Notes: generated from the sequence alone by a model not told the origin. Shown: positions 41,876 to 54,429, numbered from the stretch's first letter. The stretch is 64,000 bases of DNA from Uranotaenia lowii (GCF_029784155.1 NC_073691.1:55734356-55798355), one strand, 5' to 3'. Made by a program: numbers and translations.

Positions 41876-42090
41876 TGTTGAAATTTATCTACCGTTCTCC
41901 CGACAGAGCAACTTTTATTGGATCGGTCAATTCGCAATTGAACAAATAAGCGATGATTCTTGATGACAGGTGATGATGATAAACACGGTACAAATGTTTA
42001 CATCACCACACGGAAAACCTGAACGACTTCGTGGCTATTCAGCAGTGTTTTCAGATATCTATTCTCAGAATATTCACATAGAAATGAATG
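41876..42090 (+). repeat. Ty1/copia 3' LTR (partial)
   Basis: It begins TGTTGAAAT immediately after a polypurine tract. It shares the AAATGTTTACATCACCACAC region with 4686-4740 (plus) and 9005-9060 (minus). The right limit is uncertain; similarity ends near 42090, before the GC-rich repeat end at 42178. Confidence 0.5.
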
Positions 42091-42177
42091 GTTACTCATT
42101 TACTAATTCAGAAATGAGTATTTTCCCGGATAGGTGGAGAATGCGACAATAGCAATCGCCTGATAAATTTATTGGTT

Positions 42178-42600
42178 CTTATTCTGCGCCGCGCGTGAGG
42201 TAACGATTGTCGAGTCACCGTGGGATTTGTCACCTTATTCCCGGAGTCGATGTGGGTTAAGTGGCAGAGGTTCATTTCAAGATGAGTGACTGAGTGAACT
42301 CATATGTCGAAAAAACTCGGTTTGTTTTGGTCGCGCTTCCGAATATAAAAAATAGTTTTTGAATCAACAAGTGCGAATTTCTGTTCCAAAAAGACCACAA
42401 TCCGATTTTACGGTGATAGCAAGTCGTCCAAGCCGGAATTGAGGCCGAGAATTGCAGCGGATGAGCCAGTAAGCTGCCTGATTGGAGAAAAAAAACTAAC
42501 CGCAAATCAAATACCCAAGCCGACGGATGTGTCCAGAGCATCATAAAACGGATTCAATTTAGCATTTTCAAGTAAGTAAGAAATGTTTTGCAGGCAGCTT
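42178..42600. repeat. Second copy (one end) of the GC-rich-ended element
   Basis: It starts CTTATTCTGCGCCGCGCGTG as at 38032 and follows it for about 400 bp with substitutions, including the GAATTTCTGTTC word. The opposite end was not found, so this is a truncated or diverged copy. Confidence 0.6.
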
Positions 42601-44100
42601 CTTTATGTATCTAAATGCGGTTTTCTCCTGTTTTTCAAGCAATTTATTTGGTACCTCATTAACTACAGCTGAAGAAGAAAAACGTCACGCTGCTGGGAGA
42701 CCTAATAATTCAACCGTTTGTTTTTACTTTCGAATGGCAGCAGCATCCGCCGGATTAATTTATGCATCAAGATGCAAGCTGTTGAGTTGGACATATTGCT
42801 CGCCATTGGTTACCAAAACACACAACTTTCGAAATTCCGAAATTTTTCCAGTTGATACAAAAGATTTCGATAAAAAAAAAGTGGTATAGTGAAATGAAAT
42901 TTAAATTTGAAACAAATAAGGGTACGGATTTATGTAATTTTTGAAATTTAGGATTCAGAAGATTATTTGAAAAATAAAAACTTATTCAATTAAAAACTTA
43001 CTCCTCACTTGTTTTATTATTCAACTCTATTTTTTTAATTTTAGGTTCCAATTTTGATTTTTGTAATGAATTCAATCATATATAAAAGGAAATATTCCTT
43101 GATTTTTTTTTATCATCTGTCAATCTGTCATCTGTGGGCATTAATCGAAAAGTTGATTTTAAAATTTAAGTTTTAGGTCCTATACCATACTGCTTTTGCA
43201 GCTCACAACTTTCCATCTAATCGAAGGATTATTCTCACGCCACCTCACTTAAGGCTCAATCAATCATTGGCTATTAAACCTTTCTAACTCTTGTGCTTCT
43301 CGAGATAAATCCAGCAATATTTAACGCCGACGTCGCCTAAGTGTTCTATTTTCGGATCTGCACATGATCCATTAATCTCGGCTCGGCAAACCCTTCTCAA
43401 TGGAGAGAAATATCACCACACCACCAACATTGTCACCGTCATTATTATTATGGCATTCGAAAGGCCGTTAAAAAGACGCAGTAGAAAGGCGAACCAGAGC
43501 TACAGGACCATTTCGTATCTGAAGCCGTTTGGATGGAGCAAATCCAACCGATGAATTGGCAAATATCCTGGCATCATCCTCATCATTCGGTGCCGCTCGG
43601 ATGGAAAAAGACCAGTGTCATTTTTGCTCCCAGGATAAAGAGCTCATGTCCTATCAACCTCCGGCAGACTCCGGTAGCTTTGGATCCGCCAATTTTCCTC
43701 CTCCTCCCTCCCTTTTCTCACTGTTTTACAGCCATTTAACTCTTGGCCTGGTTTTTCAGGCGGCTGGCTGCTTTCGATTTCTTTTCTCCTTTTGCTTTGC
43801 TATAATGCTATATATGGATGCGATAAGATTCACCAAAACCGAATATGGATTCAGTTGTACTGCATCGGACTGAAATGTTGAGGACTGAAGATTTTGTATG
43901 AGTGCTTTACGGGCTGGAAGAATCGATAAATTTCATCTATTTATTTAAACTGACTTGTTTTGGAGGAAATTCTACAATTTCTATTGATTCACTTTTTATT
44001 ATTACTAATAAAAAAAAAAAAGAAATAAATATATTAATTTGTTTGCCAAATTAAACATGTCCTATACCTGAAACTGAAATGTCCAGTCAACTCCACGTGA
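42601..44100. other. Unassigned DNA with a GC-richer island
   Basis: At 43370-43880 base composition rises and a plus-strand frame (43529-43873, 114 codons) is open. It contains CHFCSQDKE but no family I know. This could be ancestral host sequence. The rest is AT-rich. Confidence 0.3.
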
Positions 44101-44797
44101 GCTCATCACGTCATACTTTTTTTAAGGACCACTAGGAACTTCAGAGCCTTGCCCTCCTTAGAGAATAACCCCAAGTGGATAATGGGTTCTAGAGAGAGTC
44201 CAAAATTTGCGACTTGTGCGACATCTACATCAAAATGTAGATAAGCACGTACAAAACGTGTGAGGCTGGCGCAAAAAATATGACCTTTCCTCTTAAGTTG
44301 GGGTACTGCGAAGGGGTGGAAAAATAAATACCTACCCATAAAAAAAAACGAGAGCCGTCTGGGTAATTCACACACAAATCCAAGAGCATGAAACCCAAAC
44401 ATTTGGCTCCCCGACATCCGGTTTGTTTTTGTATTTTTTTTGTGATTCAAGTGCAGCGGTCGAAGAGTAGCGTTTTTTCCGGTTGTTTCGTTCCGTTTTT
44501 GTGGCGGCTGAATTGTGATTGTGTGAGCCAGGAAAAAGCTTTCCGGAAAATCCAGATTATGAGGTTGCCCATGTTTGACATACTCAAGTAGGTACGCTTG
44601 AACTGGGGTAAAGGCTTTTCTGTTCTAGTCTCATGGATTGTGACTCAAGTTATAACACTTTATGATAAGTTGAATTTTAAAGGCTTGAAAAGTATTTACG
44701 AGTAAGTATAGGTCAGAACCCATAAGTTAACGAGGACATTCCATGATTTTAAAACGGTAAGTTTAAACATGAATTATACTTGAAGCCAACGGTTCGG
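44101..44797. other. Unassigned DNA with one 114-codon minus-strand frame
   Basis: A minus-strand frame from 44450 to 44106 encodes a hydrophobic, basic peptide (RRLSFFFMGRYLFF near the middle). No family, signal or splice context identifies it as real. It may be chance or an old exon. Confidence 0.25.
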
Positions 44798-44805
44798 TCT
44801 CAGAC

Positions 44806-45345
44806 TAAGGTTGCCACAATTTTTATTCAGCACGTAACCGGGCCGGACAAATCCGGGCAATTTTATAGAAAACCTGGTAAAATCCGGTCATTTAATTCAA
44901 AATTGACAACCAAAAAACTAGGCAATTTCCGGGCACATGTTGTCAAAATCCAGAAATTACTCAACAAAAATCAAGAATAAAATTTAAAACAATTTTTTCT
45001 CATCATAATCTATCGACAGATCTAAAATCGTATTTAAGCCTTACAAAAATCCTTTCATGATTTACAATAACTTACTAAACTTAAAACGTATATAAGTCTT
45101 CCAAAAAAAGCTATCATGATTATAAAATTCTTAAATTGAAATCCTTATGAAGAAATCAATTTAATAATTTTACTACAAAATTTGTTTCTCTTTGTTTTAT
45201 TTGCCAAATCAACTGAATAAATCCGGGAAAATCCGGACATTTTTTTAAAATCAACCCGGGTAATCGGGCCAGGCCGGATTGTTCCCAAATTTTGTTTTAA
45301 ATATCCGGGCAAACCCGGATAAAACCGGGCAATCTGGTAACCTTA
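44806..45345. mobile_element. hAT-type MITE, copy 3, diverged (540 bp)
   Basis: It starts taaggttgccaca and ends tctggtaacctta, related to the copies at 7802 and 17728. The flanks tctcagac (44798-44805) and tcttagac (45346-45353) are an 8-bp duplication with one change. CCGGGC words are again concentrated at the ends. Greater divergence inside and in the target repeat indicates an older insertion. Confidence 0.75.
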
Positions 45346-45429
45346 TCTTAGACAAATAATCCTATTTCACTTAAAAAACGTCACTACCTATATTATTCAG
45401 ATGCAAAAACTATCAATATTCTGATCTTA

Positions 45430-45625
45430 ATTCAGAAAGAAATCCTGGTATTGAAACCAATCCGGTTCCTGATTTCTTATTTGATTTTGATCCTTATCCT
45501 AATCTCGATTCGGATCACTATATAAACCCTTATCTTGATCATAATCCTTGTCTCGATCCAGATCCAGATCCAGTCTTGGTACATATTGATACTGATTATG
45601 ATTAGGGTTATCATCCTGATTTTTT
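45430..45625. repeat. Degenerate GATCC/GATT-rich simple repeat
   Basis: Irregular TTGATCC, CTCGATC and GATCCAGATCCAGATCCAG words make up a low-complexity tract of about 200 bp. It is non-coding. Confidence 0.5.
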
Positions 45626-45722
45626 ATCAATCTAAGAGACATTTTACCCTTTTCTGAAAAATAGCAAGATTGTTATTGAACAATTTTCATACTTAGTGTG
45701 AGGTGCTTTAATATGCACCATC

Positions 45723-46887
45723 TACAGTTGCGTTCAAAAAAGAATGAAATCGCGTGAAGCTGCGCACCCTTTTCCAACTTTGACAAGCTACCATTTCTCT
45801 CTCGGTTTATATTTTTTCATGAAAATTTCACACAACTCTAGTTCAACTATCCAACTAACACTCCACAAAATTTGAAGTCTTTTCAATGACGGATCAACAA
45901 AGATACAGCTATTCCCGTAATAAAGGGAAATTTGGAACTGCTTCACTTAATTTGCTGTATCTTTGACAATTTTCATTGAAAAATCTTGAAATTTGGTCCA
46001 AAGATGTAAAAATGTTTGATCTAATACCAGGCCAAGTTTCGTCAAAATCGATGAACGTGATCAAAAATGGTGCCGGGTTGAAGATGAGGTTCATTATCGC
46101 CCAGCAGACGATTTATCCCATGTATTCTTGGTTTTTTTCTTTCACAAAACCAAAAGGTATCACAAAAATGTTGTAAATTGCTAAAAACTTCATTCGTATT
46201 TTGTTTCGAAAGAGAAAATGTTTCAACAGGGTTCGAATCAAGAAAAACAGAGTTTCAGAAATGACCTGCTAATTATACGGATAAACAAACTTGATCCACA
46301 ATTAAAGCGAATATTCTATTCGCTCATTTGTTTCAATACCAGCTTTGTTGGAACAATTTCTATTTCTAAACAAAGCAAGGATGAAGATATCAATTTACAA
46401 CATTCTTTGTAATAAATGTTGGTTTTGTGAAAGAAAAAAAACCATGAATACATAGATTATGATGTTTTCCATACAAACATCCGTCCAAAAAAGAATGAAA
46501 TCGTCTGCTAGGCGATAATGAACCTCATCTTCAACCCGGCACCATTTTTGATCACGTTCATCGATTTTGACAAAACTTGGCCTGATATTAGATCAAACAT
46601 TTTTACATCTTTGGACCAAATTTCAAGATTTTTCAATGAAAATTGTCAAAGATACAGCAAAATAAGTGAAGCAATTCCAAATTTCCCTTTTTTACACGAG
46701 AAGCTGTATCTTTGTTTCTCGACATTATAAAGACTTCAAATTTTGTGGAGAGTTAGTTGGATAGTTGTACTAGATTGTGTGAAATTTTCATGAAAAAATA
46801 TAAACCGAGAGAGAAATGGCAGCTTGTCAAAGTTGGAAGTGGGTGCGCAGCTTCATGCGATTTCATTCTTTTTTGAACGCAACTGTA
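45723..46887. mobile_element. Long-hairpin (foldback) element, TA-flanked, arms about 390 bp
   Basis: The left arm 45723-46114 is the inverted copy of about 46496-46887, with few mismatches over its whole length. It starts TACAGTTGCGTTCAAAAAAG and ends with the inverse, bounded by TA, which fits a Tc1/mariner-type MITE. The AAAAAAGAATGAAATCG word of the terminus recurs internally near 46486-46502, suggesting that the spacer side also derives from a terminus. Opposite-strand open frames in the arms are mirror images, not genes. A transcript through it would fold into a long hairpin. Confidence 0.85.
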
Positions 46888-46975
46888 AGTGAATCGTGAT
46901 TTTGCCATGTTATGCATTATTTTTCTATTATGTTATTGTGTTTCTAAAAATTTCAATATATCATACACTATATAG

Positions 46976-47103
46976 AGCATGGGTGGAGAAACCATGGCCC
47001 GCGTCTGTCTTTTTGAGGCTCGCAAAGTTCGTTTCAGAATTGAATGTTTTTCTTCTACATCATTAAAAAGAAAACGACTTGAGCAAAAGAGAAACGTTTT
47101 ACT
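46976..47103 (+). repeat. Possible hAT-like end fragment
   Basis: CATGGGTGGAGAAACCATGG followed by CCCGCG resembles the CAGGGGTGGNCAAAC...GGCCCGCG start found in some hAT elements. It is cut by the TA-flanked element at 47104. No second end was found. Confidence 0.3.
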
Positions 47104-48052
47104 TACCGTCAAACGGGGCATCATGCAACAGCGGGGTTCGATGCAACATTTATATAACACTACATTAAATCAATTTTTAATTTAATGTATTGTAATAAAG
47201 TTATCTTTTAATGATCACAAAATGATGATGACATAATTTCTCACATCTTAAGCTAGTTTTCTTAAGATTTTCATTTTTATGTAAAATATGAAAAATCGAG
47301 CAATAAATGTACAAATTTTAACATTTTTTAATGCCAAAAAAAACTTTACCCAGTATGACGGATCGGCTTGATAATATTACCTAAAAACTTTTTACTGGTT
47401 TCCTCATGTTATACCAACATTGTTGGTGTAAAAATATTTTTCGAACAATCACCCAATTTTTTTTAAATAAATATTTTTAAAATTCCGTTAGGTGCCTGGG
47501 GTTAAATGCAACAAAATGCAAATCAAAGAAAAACCTGGTAAATCTCGTTTCCACGTGTTGGAATATGAATGTTTTGCATCACGCGTTTGTAAACATTGGA
47601 ATTTTATTCATCGAAACATTTATTTTAATGATTTCAGCTTTTAGAATTTTTCGTAGTATTATTTAACCCCTAAATGTATGCAGCATCTTCATTTTCAGAA
47701 AAAATGTGAAAATTAGTTATTACAGACCAAAAAACTACTGCAATTGGTGTTGTCATGCGTAATGATCTTTAAGGCATCGCTAATATATTAAAAACTATAA
47801 ATTTTCGTACGTGTTCATAAGATTTATCATTAAAAACAAAGTTTGTTGCAAGTTACCCCATTTTCTAAGGAGGGTGAAAATCGCATGTTTTTAGAAAATT
47901 AAAAATAACTGAAGAAACCTATAATTTTTCTAACTACGCCAATTTGATACCCCAGCATCCTTAAAACTTTTGATGCATAAGGGGTAGGATTAATTGTGAA
48001 CATAAGTTTTTTAGAAGTTGAAAATTGTAGCATGTTGCCCCAGTTGACGGTA
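47104..48052. mobile_element. TA-flanked MITE with GGGGCA inverted ends, copy 2 (949 bp)
   Basis: It is the reverse-orientation copy of 22466-23421, colinear throughout. The ends are TACCGTCAAACGGGGCATCA and the inverse of TACCGTCAACTGGGGCAACA. The internal TGTTGCATNNNNCCCC-type boxes are retained. It has no coding capacity. Confidence 0.8.
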
Positions 48053-51000
48053 CTGTTTGTACTTTGCAAATACGTATTGTTCAATAAACATTTGTTATTT
48101 AGATACTTCATACCAGTGGTATTTAAAGTGACCTCCACTATGTTGAAAGTCTTCAAGCGGAAACTAGTATAACATCGAGACGTTTGGAAGGCGTCAGGGA
48201 GATATGCTCATAAATTAAGAAAGAACTCAAATAATTCAGAACACTAAGAAGATAATTTTTTTTTTTGTTTGAGCACATGATAAAAAGAATGTAAAAAATA
48301 TTGTATATTATTATGAGCCGAAAGTTATACAAAATTTCAAAACTAGCCATAAGATTTTCACAAAACGTATATTTAGTTTTTTTTAACTTGGTATGTCGAA
48401 GTTATAATTGAATTTATCAACTTCAATTGAAACAAATCAAACCAAAAGAAGTTCACCAAAAATTAAGCAAAAATATAATTTAGAAAACATAAAATAAGCG
48501 GACTAATAAGTGATTGTACTTTTAAAGCCAGACTCTGCAATTAAAATATACAGTTAGGTAACATTATTCTAAATTTCAACTTGAACTGGTACTTACGTAA
48601 TACGGAGAAGGGGGACTTATACAAAAATATTTTTTTTCATATTAATTTGGGTTTTCTGATTTTTTTTTCATTTGAGACTGATATTGAGACTGACGATGTC
48701 GAATTTAAATTTCATGAAATGGGATATTCTGATAGAATGATCAATGAAATTTTAAACATTTAGCTTAGATACGAGCAAATTTTGAAATTTTTCCAAAGAA
48801 CAACACAAGAACGTAACACGGAAGAGCTCTCTTTGTATTTTTTTTATTATAATTCAGTTATATATTCAAATTTTTACCATGATTGAAATGTGAAAACCAT
48901 GAAATTGACCATGCAGTAATTAAAGACACACTTCATCCCAAACTTATTTGAATTTTCTGGATGAATTAATATGCAAAAAAAATTTTTCCCTTACATTGTA
49001 CAAATTCAGGAATCAATCAAACCATTTCAAATTTTACATTGATGCTTGGTGACCCAAAAGGCATCGTAAAAACATATGGGAGCTTAAAGTCAATTTTTGC
49101 AGCGGTCTATTGATCACCCAGTATCTACTGTTTTGAAACTTTTTGGGTCCTTATTAAATTGTTTTTGAGAAAACATATGATGTCTGTAGATGCTATCGAA
49201 AACTTTGCAAAAGACTGAAAAAGTGGTCAAAATTGGCGCAAATCAGTCTGCTGAAGCTTATGAGCAGTCTTCGATATAAAAATAGATCCCTGGCCTACGA
49301 TTGAATGGAATCAATTTTTTTATTGATCCACTGTAAAAGAAGACTATAAAGAACAAAAAAGAGAAAAAAATGGATTTGTTCCTGAATTGAGTTTATTTTG
49401 TTAATTTTAAATCGTGTTTGGGTATAATGAGACACTCATGATTAACACACAAAGTAAAAAAAATGACTGATAAAAAAAATTTTTTGAAACATATTGCAAT
49501 GAAAGTTTTAAATTTTCGATAGGTCCTTCAAAAGAGTTTCTTAGCAAATACAGAGTTTAAAAAATCTGTAATCGTAATTTGAAATGTGAATTTCCGATAA
49601 CTGAAAAACATCCATTTTGAACTTTGCAGAGTTTATTCAATGTTTGATGGTTTATTTAATTTGATAAAAAGAATAATATATTTTTTATATTATTTTAAAA
49701 GTTCCAGTTATAGAAGCCAGAGATAAAACCGTTTAATCCTCCAATTTTCAGAATAAACGGCTTAAAAAGTTCATTTTTGAAGTTTAAATAATAACTTCAT
49801 GATCAATTACACTGACAAATAAATGTTGGGAAAAGGGTAATTACGTGAATGATCAATAAAAACTGATAAAAAATAAGGATATCAAATTTTTGTTATTAAT
49901 ATTGAAAGCACAAATAAAATACAAAGTTAGTTAACACTGCGCAACAAAATTAGGTTTTAAAGTTGCTACTTCGAAACATTTTTAAAACTTTTTAAGATTC
50001 ACTTAAAAATCATGATCGATCCAAAAAATATGATTTCATATAAAAACATAGTTCTAAAATGTTTTTAAACTTTCAATCGCAGATATTAAAGTTTCAAATT
50101 ACAAGTTCTGAGAATTTTGCCACTTTCGATTGAAATATTGGGTCCGAGAAAGAACAGAAGATTGAAACTATGTTTTCTTATTAAAAATTTCGAGTTAAGG
50201 GCTTATGTTTCAAGAACACAAAAATTCTGAATTGAAATATAAAGACAAATTTGTTAAAAATATTTCTGAAAATCAAAAAGTTTGACTATAAAATTCGGCA
50301 TGTTAATGAGAAAATTGAAAAAAAAAAACTCTAAAATTCGGTAAATTTATTTGAAAATAAAAACAAAATATGAAAATGAAAAAGGTTAGTTTTTAAAGAA
50401 CATTTCAGAAAGAGTTTTTTTTTCAATAAGCATGTTTCACCATAACCCTTAACAGGATTCAATTGAGAATTCGAGAATTCATTTTGGCGCTTATTTTTTA
50501 ATGATTGATTTGTTAAATAATGTCCTATACTCTAACTTTTGTCAAATTTGTTAGAACACATTTAGTTTTGGCGATAAGGAGCTTTTAAATGTATCAGTTT
50601 TAAGTGAAATCAAACATTGAAAACTGATTAACCAACAAACCTACATTTATGAAAAATCTGGTTCTGATTCTTCATCCAATTAAGAAATAATATTATGATG
50701 ATAATGATGCATGATATAAAAAGTAAAGTTCAAGCGTAAAAAAAAATGGAAAAATATCTTTACAAGTATTTTTGACATTACAGCAGAAAGTGTAAAAAAA
50801 ACTTGAAATTTGATAGAGAGGAAAAGTAAAAAAAACATCAGACTTCTATAACGGTTTGTGCAGGACTTAAACTACTTGAAGTCTTGAGGAAAATTTATAA
50901 TTCATATAAAACTTATATTTTAAAATAATATGTTTTTGATTTGAGTTTTTTTTTTAAAGTGTAGGAATTTCTCTAATGATTTTAACTTATTTTCAGAAGT

Positions 51001-51519
51001 CATTTAAATAACAAAAGCTGATAGAAATATTGCATATTTAGATTCTAGGCACCCAATTTAGTTGAAATAACCTTTTAAATTTATTGTACCTCAGCAAAAT
51101 GAAAATGTTGTGGCCTTGTGTGAATTATTAAAACCTTTTTTTTTCAAGCAATTAGAAGAACAAAAAACAAGAAATAAAATTGAGTCTGAAATTGTTTTTT
51201 TGTTAGAATATTTCATATCATCATAACATTTGTAATAACACAAACGTTTTTAAAATATAAAAAAATTGTTCGTAGGTCGAAATATCTCAAGTGATTTATG
51301 TTGAAATTCCGCCGGAGGCGAAAACAAATTTCTGACTTGCTTGTTAACACTTATTTTCAAATACCCACATTTTAAGATCAAGTAATGCATTTTTTAACGT
51401 TTTTATCTACTTTTTCAAGTTTCATCCAATTAGGCAATAGACTATTTGAGTGTCTGAACACGATACAATGATGTAATTCACATATTACAGCTGTTCTCTA
51501 TGGTTAAATAAGCGTTTTC
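48053..51519. other. 3.5 kb of AT-rich DNA with no recognised feature
   Basis: No frame here resembles a protein, and I could not pair inverted ends with confidence. A GGGTATAATGAGACACTCATG word near 49425 faintly recalls the GGGCATAATGRSCAC end at 51552. This is the emptiest part of the window. Confidence 0.4.
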
Positions 51520-51552
51520 CTTAAGGTGGCCATTATGCCCTCATCTCCCCTA
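51520..51552 (-). repeat. TAGGGGAGATGAGGGCATAA element end (minus)
   Basis: Reading leftwards from 51552 on the minus strand gives TAGGGGAGATGAGGGCATAA then TGGCCACC. The same end, in opposite orientation, begins at 53027. The bodies of both elements point away from each other. Confidence 0.5.
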
Positions 51553-53026
51553 TTTTAAACATATCGCTTAAATAGAGAAAAAATCAAGGGTAGAATTTGT
51601 TTAAACTGTTTTACGAATTCAAACACTTGCTCCCTTCATTTAACACTCCAAAACCAAAAACCATAAGCTGATCCAACTTAAATCCGTTGACTTTGGATGG
51701 CGTCGTCTGTAAGAAATCATGACCTATATAGGGGAGAAAAAATTATACCCAGACATGTTCCAGCTCTTTGCACGTCTCCAGTAAAAAGCATCAACATCAT
51801 CAACGACACGATGCCGGTGAACATTCTCTCATAGAAAACATTTCCTTTTTCGCAGCAGCAGGATTTTGTTTTACCTTTTCTATCACCCTGGCGCACCTTT
51901 TTAAGTTTTCTGCTTATCTAAAAGGGAGGCTGAAAAAAGTGTGGGTTACTCAGTCAGTTTTCTTCTGCTGTCATTCCTTCAATGAGGTGACAAAAGTTGA
52001 CCAGCAAATGTTTGTAAATGATTCTAAACCGAATTCAGCCGGGAAATTCCGGTTATTAAAAATTTGACGTAGAACTATTTCAAGCATCCTTTAAATTTTG
52101 ATTCTTTGTTTCAAATTATGCCAAATATATTTGTTTTTTTTTTTAACTTTTGTTGATAAAAAAGTGTTTTTTGTGTCATAATATTTGCCTGAAATTGAGA
52201 ACTCAAAAAAAAACGTAACGTTCTGTAGCGTAGAATCGTTTGACTTAAAAATGCAAAAAAAATGGTTCAGCTCGACAGTGTAATCTAAAAATAGAATCAA
52301 ACTGAAAACAAAATTCAAACTCGATCCTTGCAGCAAGAACTCGTCGACCCAGTTAACCTAGTTTTCGGAAAACCGAAACACCTGCCGAGGATAACAGAGC
52401 GACAATTTATCTACCCTAGACGACCATTTTCTACTCCACGGAAAGACAAACAGAGGAAAAAAAAACAGAGAAGAAAGTCTAGAGTCTAGAGCTTGAGCTA
52501 GCGTAAGTGAAGGAAAAACGACAACAGCCGAAAAAAAAGTATCAACATCAAACGCCATCTTCAGAATACTAACTAATCTGGCGAGGCCGGGTTCTGCCGT
52601 TCGCTCAGCTGGTGGTGGAAACCATTTTAAGCCACCAAAGGAGAGTTAATTTTTTTGAGAGCTTGGGAAAATTGTTCCAATTTTCTTTGTAGGAGCAATG
52701 TAATGCCCTATTTGTACTGATCGGTGCCGTTGACATGCTGTTTAGCGTCGTTATCAGATACGCGAAGGTACCGATTATTTTCAAGGTTTTTTCTTGCGTT
52801 ATAAAGTTATAAGGCAAGAAATTTGTAAAAAAAGGAACTAAAAATGTATTTAAACATCGAAATAATATATTTCTGAATTGTATAGCATTCTTTCAAAATG
52901 ATTGACGTTTTTCAATTTTAATTTAGAATCAATTTCCGTTTTTGGAAAATTTCTCGAACAAGTCCCAAAAAAAATCATAATGATGAAAATCAAACAAAAT
53001 TTACGATGATTTCTATTTTTTTCTTA
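51553..53026. other. Unassigned DNA between two divergent element ends
   Basis: It contains GC-richer islands at 51770-52050 and 52320-52620 with no repeat structure. The second island includes AGC|GTAAGTG, a possible 5' splice site. No protein family is recognised. It may be ancestral host DNA left between mobile elements. Confidence 0.3.
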
Positions 53027-53060
53027 TAGGGGAGATAAGGGCATAACGAGCACCAAGGGC
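53027..53060 (+). repeat. TAGGGGAGATAAGGGCATAA element end (plus)
   Basis: TAGGGGAGATAAGGGCATAA followed by CGAGCACC and a second AAGGGCATAATAAGCAC copy matches the end at 51552. The body lies to the right and is interrupted by the MITE at 53304. Confidence 0.5.
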
Positions 53061-53303
53061 ATAATAAGCACTCCTTTTTTCTACAAAAGCACGGTATTTT
53101 CTTAAAAAATATTTCATGAGGATTTGTTTCGTACTACCTATAGTATTAAGTTTTCACCAAAAAAGAAATATCCTTTTCATCATTACAGAAATATTAAATA
53201 ATAACCAGCTAGGTTCTCAAGTGACGAAAAAATTCTAATTTTTGAGCACCACCAAATAAGCTTTTAAGACCTTTAAATCATAATCCAAAAAAGTATGTTT
53301 AGT

Positions 53304-53767
53304 CCTGGGGGAGGAAGACTGAAATTCGCTGTATCGTTTTCTGTATCGTTTTTTTTACTGTTCGGCAAAAAGCCAACAATTGTTGAAAAGATTTGTAATC
53401 GTAAACTTTAAACTATATAAAAATTTTGTCCGGTCAATGGGAACTACCCAAAATCTAAATCTGTTATTCAAGCTATCTTTAGAATAACCATTAATCAAAC
53501 AATTTTTATTTATCAGCTTCAAAAACTTCAACGAAATATGAGCAACTCAATACGCCTGATCATGCAGAATTTGCCAGAGCAAAACAAAACCTTATTAAAT
53601 CATTGTTTCATTCAAAACAAGTGCTTTTCAGTATCAAAAAAGTTTCTTTGATATTCACTAAATATGAAAGTAAGATTTTGTAACTTCGCACTGGTCGGTA
53701 GATTGATGAGAGAAATTTTACGTATGAAAGATTTTTTTCTTTTTTTATTCAGTCTTCCTCCCCCAGG
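53304..53767. mobile_element. MITE with perfect 20-bp inverted ends and 6-bp target duplication (464 bp)
   Basis: The left end CCTGGGGGAGGAAGACTGAA (53304-53323) and the right end TTCAGTCTTCCTCCCCCAGG (53748-53767) are exact inverses. The direct repeat tttagt flanks it at 53298-53303 and 53768-53773. The interior is AT-rich and non-coding. A 6-bp duplication is not typical of Tc1 (TA), hAT (8) or PIF/Harbinger (3), so the superfamily is open. Confidence 0.8.
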
Positions 53768-53773
53768 TTTAGT

Positions 53774-54429
53774 CTAGTTCTATAAAAAAAATTACTATAA
53801 GCCCTTTTTTAAAACTTAATGAAAAAAAAACAGTGAGTTATTTTCATTGGAAAATATAACTTTAAACAGAAATAAAAATCTTGGCAGTACAAGAACACTT
53901 CCCGATTTACCCATGCTAATAAAACAGCGTATTTTTGTTTCCAAAGTTTGTTGAAATATCTCATAAGCAGTTGTTGACATTTGGAATGACAACCGTTAGT
54001 ACATTTTGAAAAATGGCAAATAATCTTTAACGCTTTCGTTCGCTGTCACGGTGTTGATTTATCACCTCGTAGCAGACGACAGTATTTTTACGCACCCAAT
54101 AAGCGAACCACGGCACGTTGCGTTCGGTTGCCAAATAGTAGGTAGGAACCGTGTTTCGATTCATAAATCGGTAGACGAATCTGGGATCCAGAATGAAAAT
54201 GAGATTGCAGTGAAACACGTGTTAATCCAGCTTTTGCTTTGGGCAGCTGGAGATGAAAAAGTGTTATTTGATGTTGAATTTTAAACTACACGCAAGCGAT
54301 CTATTTGATCGTTTTCGGTTTATGCCTGAGTGATATTCTGCAAATAATGACTTAATGCGTCAAAATTAATTATCCGCTCGGTGCTGGCCTAAAAATATTC
54401 GGATTATTTTTAATTTTTTTTTCTTTGAA
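53774..54429. other. Unassigned DNA
   Basis: AT-rich at first, with a GC-richer stretch at 54030-54290 containing overlapping open frames on both strands of no recognised family. Confidence 0.35.

Larger units (their letters stand above)
39760..42090 (+). mobile_element. Degenerate Ty1/copia retrotransposon remnant
   Basis: The plus-strand order is leader/gag-like DNA (homologous to the fragments near 5.5-9.4 kb), protease motif (40458-40490), GAG-pre-integrase-like segment (40643-41002), acidic linker, RNase H-like segment (41447-41780), polypurine tract AATTGAGGGGAGG and the LTR start TGTTGAAAT (41876). The integrase core and most reverse transcriptase are missing and many stops are present, so it is internally deleted and dead. 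This copy supplies the identity of the other copia-related fragments in the window. Confidence 0.65.

Noticed and set aside
43529..43873. 114-codon plus-strand frame with CHFCSQ
   Set aside because: Two Cys and a His in one short stretch do not make a zinc finger; an overlapping frame is equally open. Not called as a gene.
44106..44450. 114-codon minus-strand frame
   Set aside because: No recognisable family, no splice or promoter context, and composition typical of chance frames. Mentioned only in the gap note.
45909..46730. Mirror-image frames of 61-70 codons beginning MNLIFNPAPF
   Set aside because: They are the same DNA in the two arms of a foldback element, non-coding on inspection.
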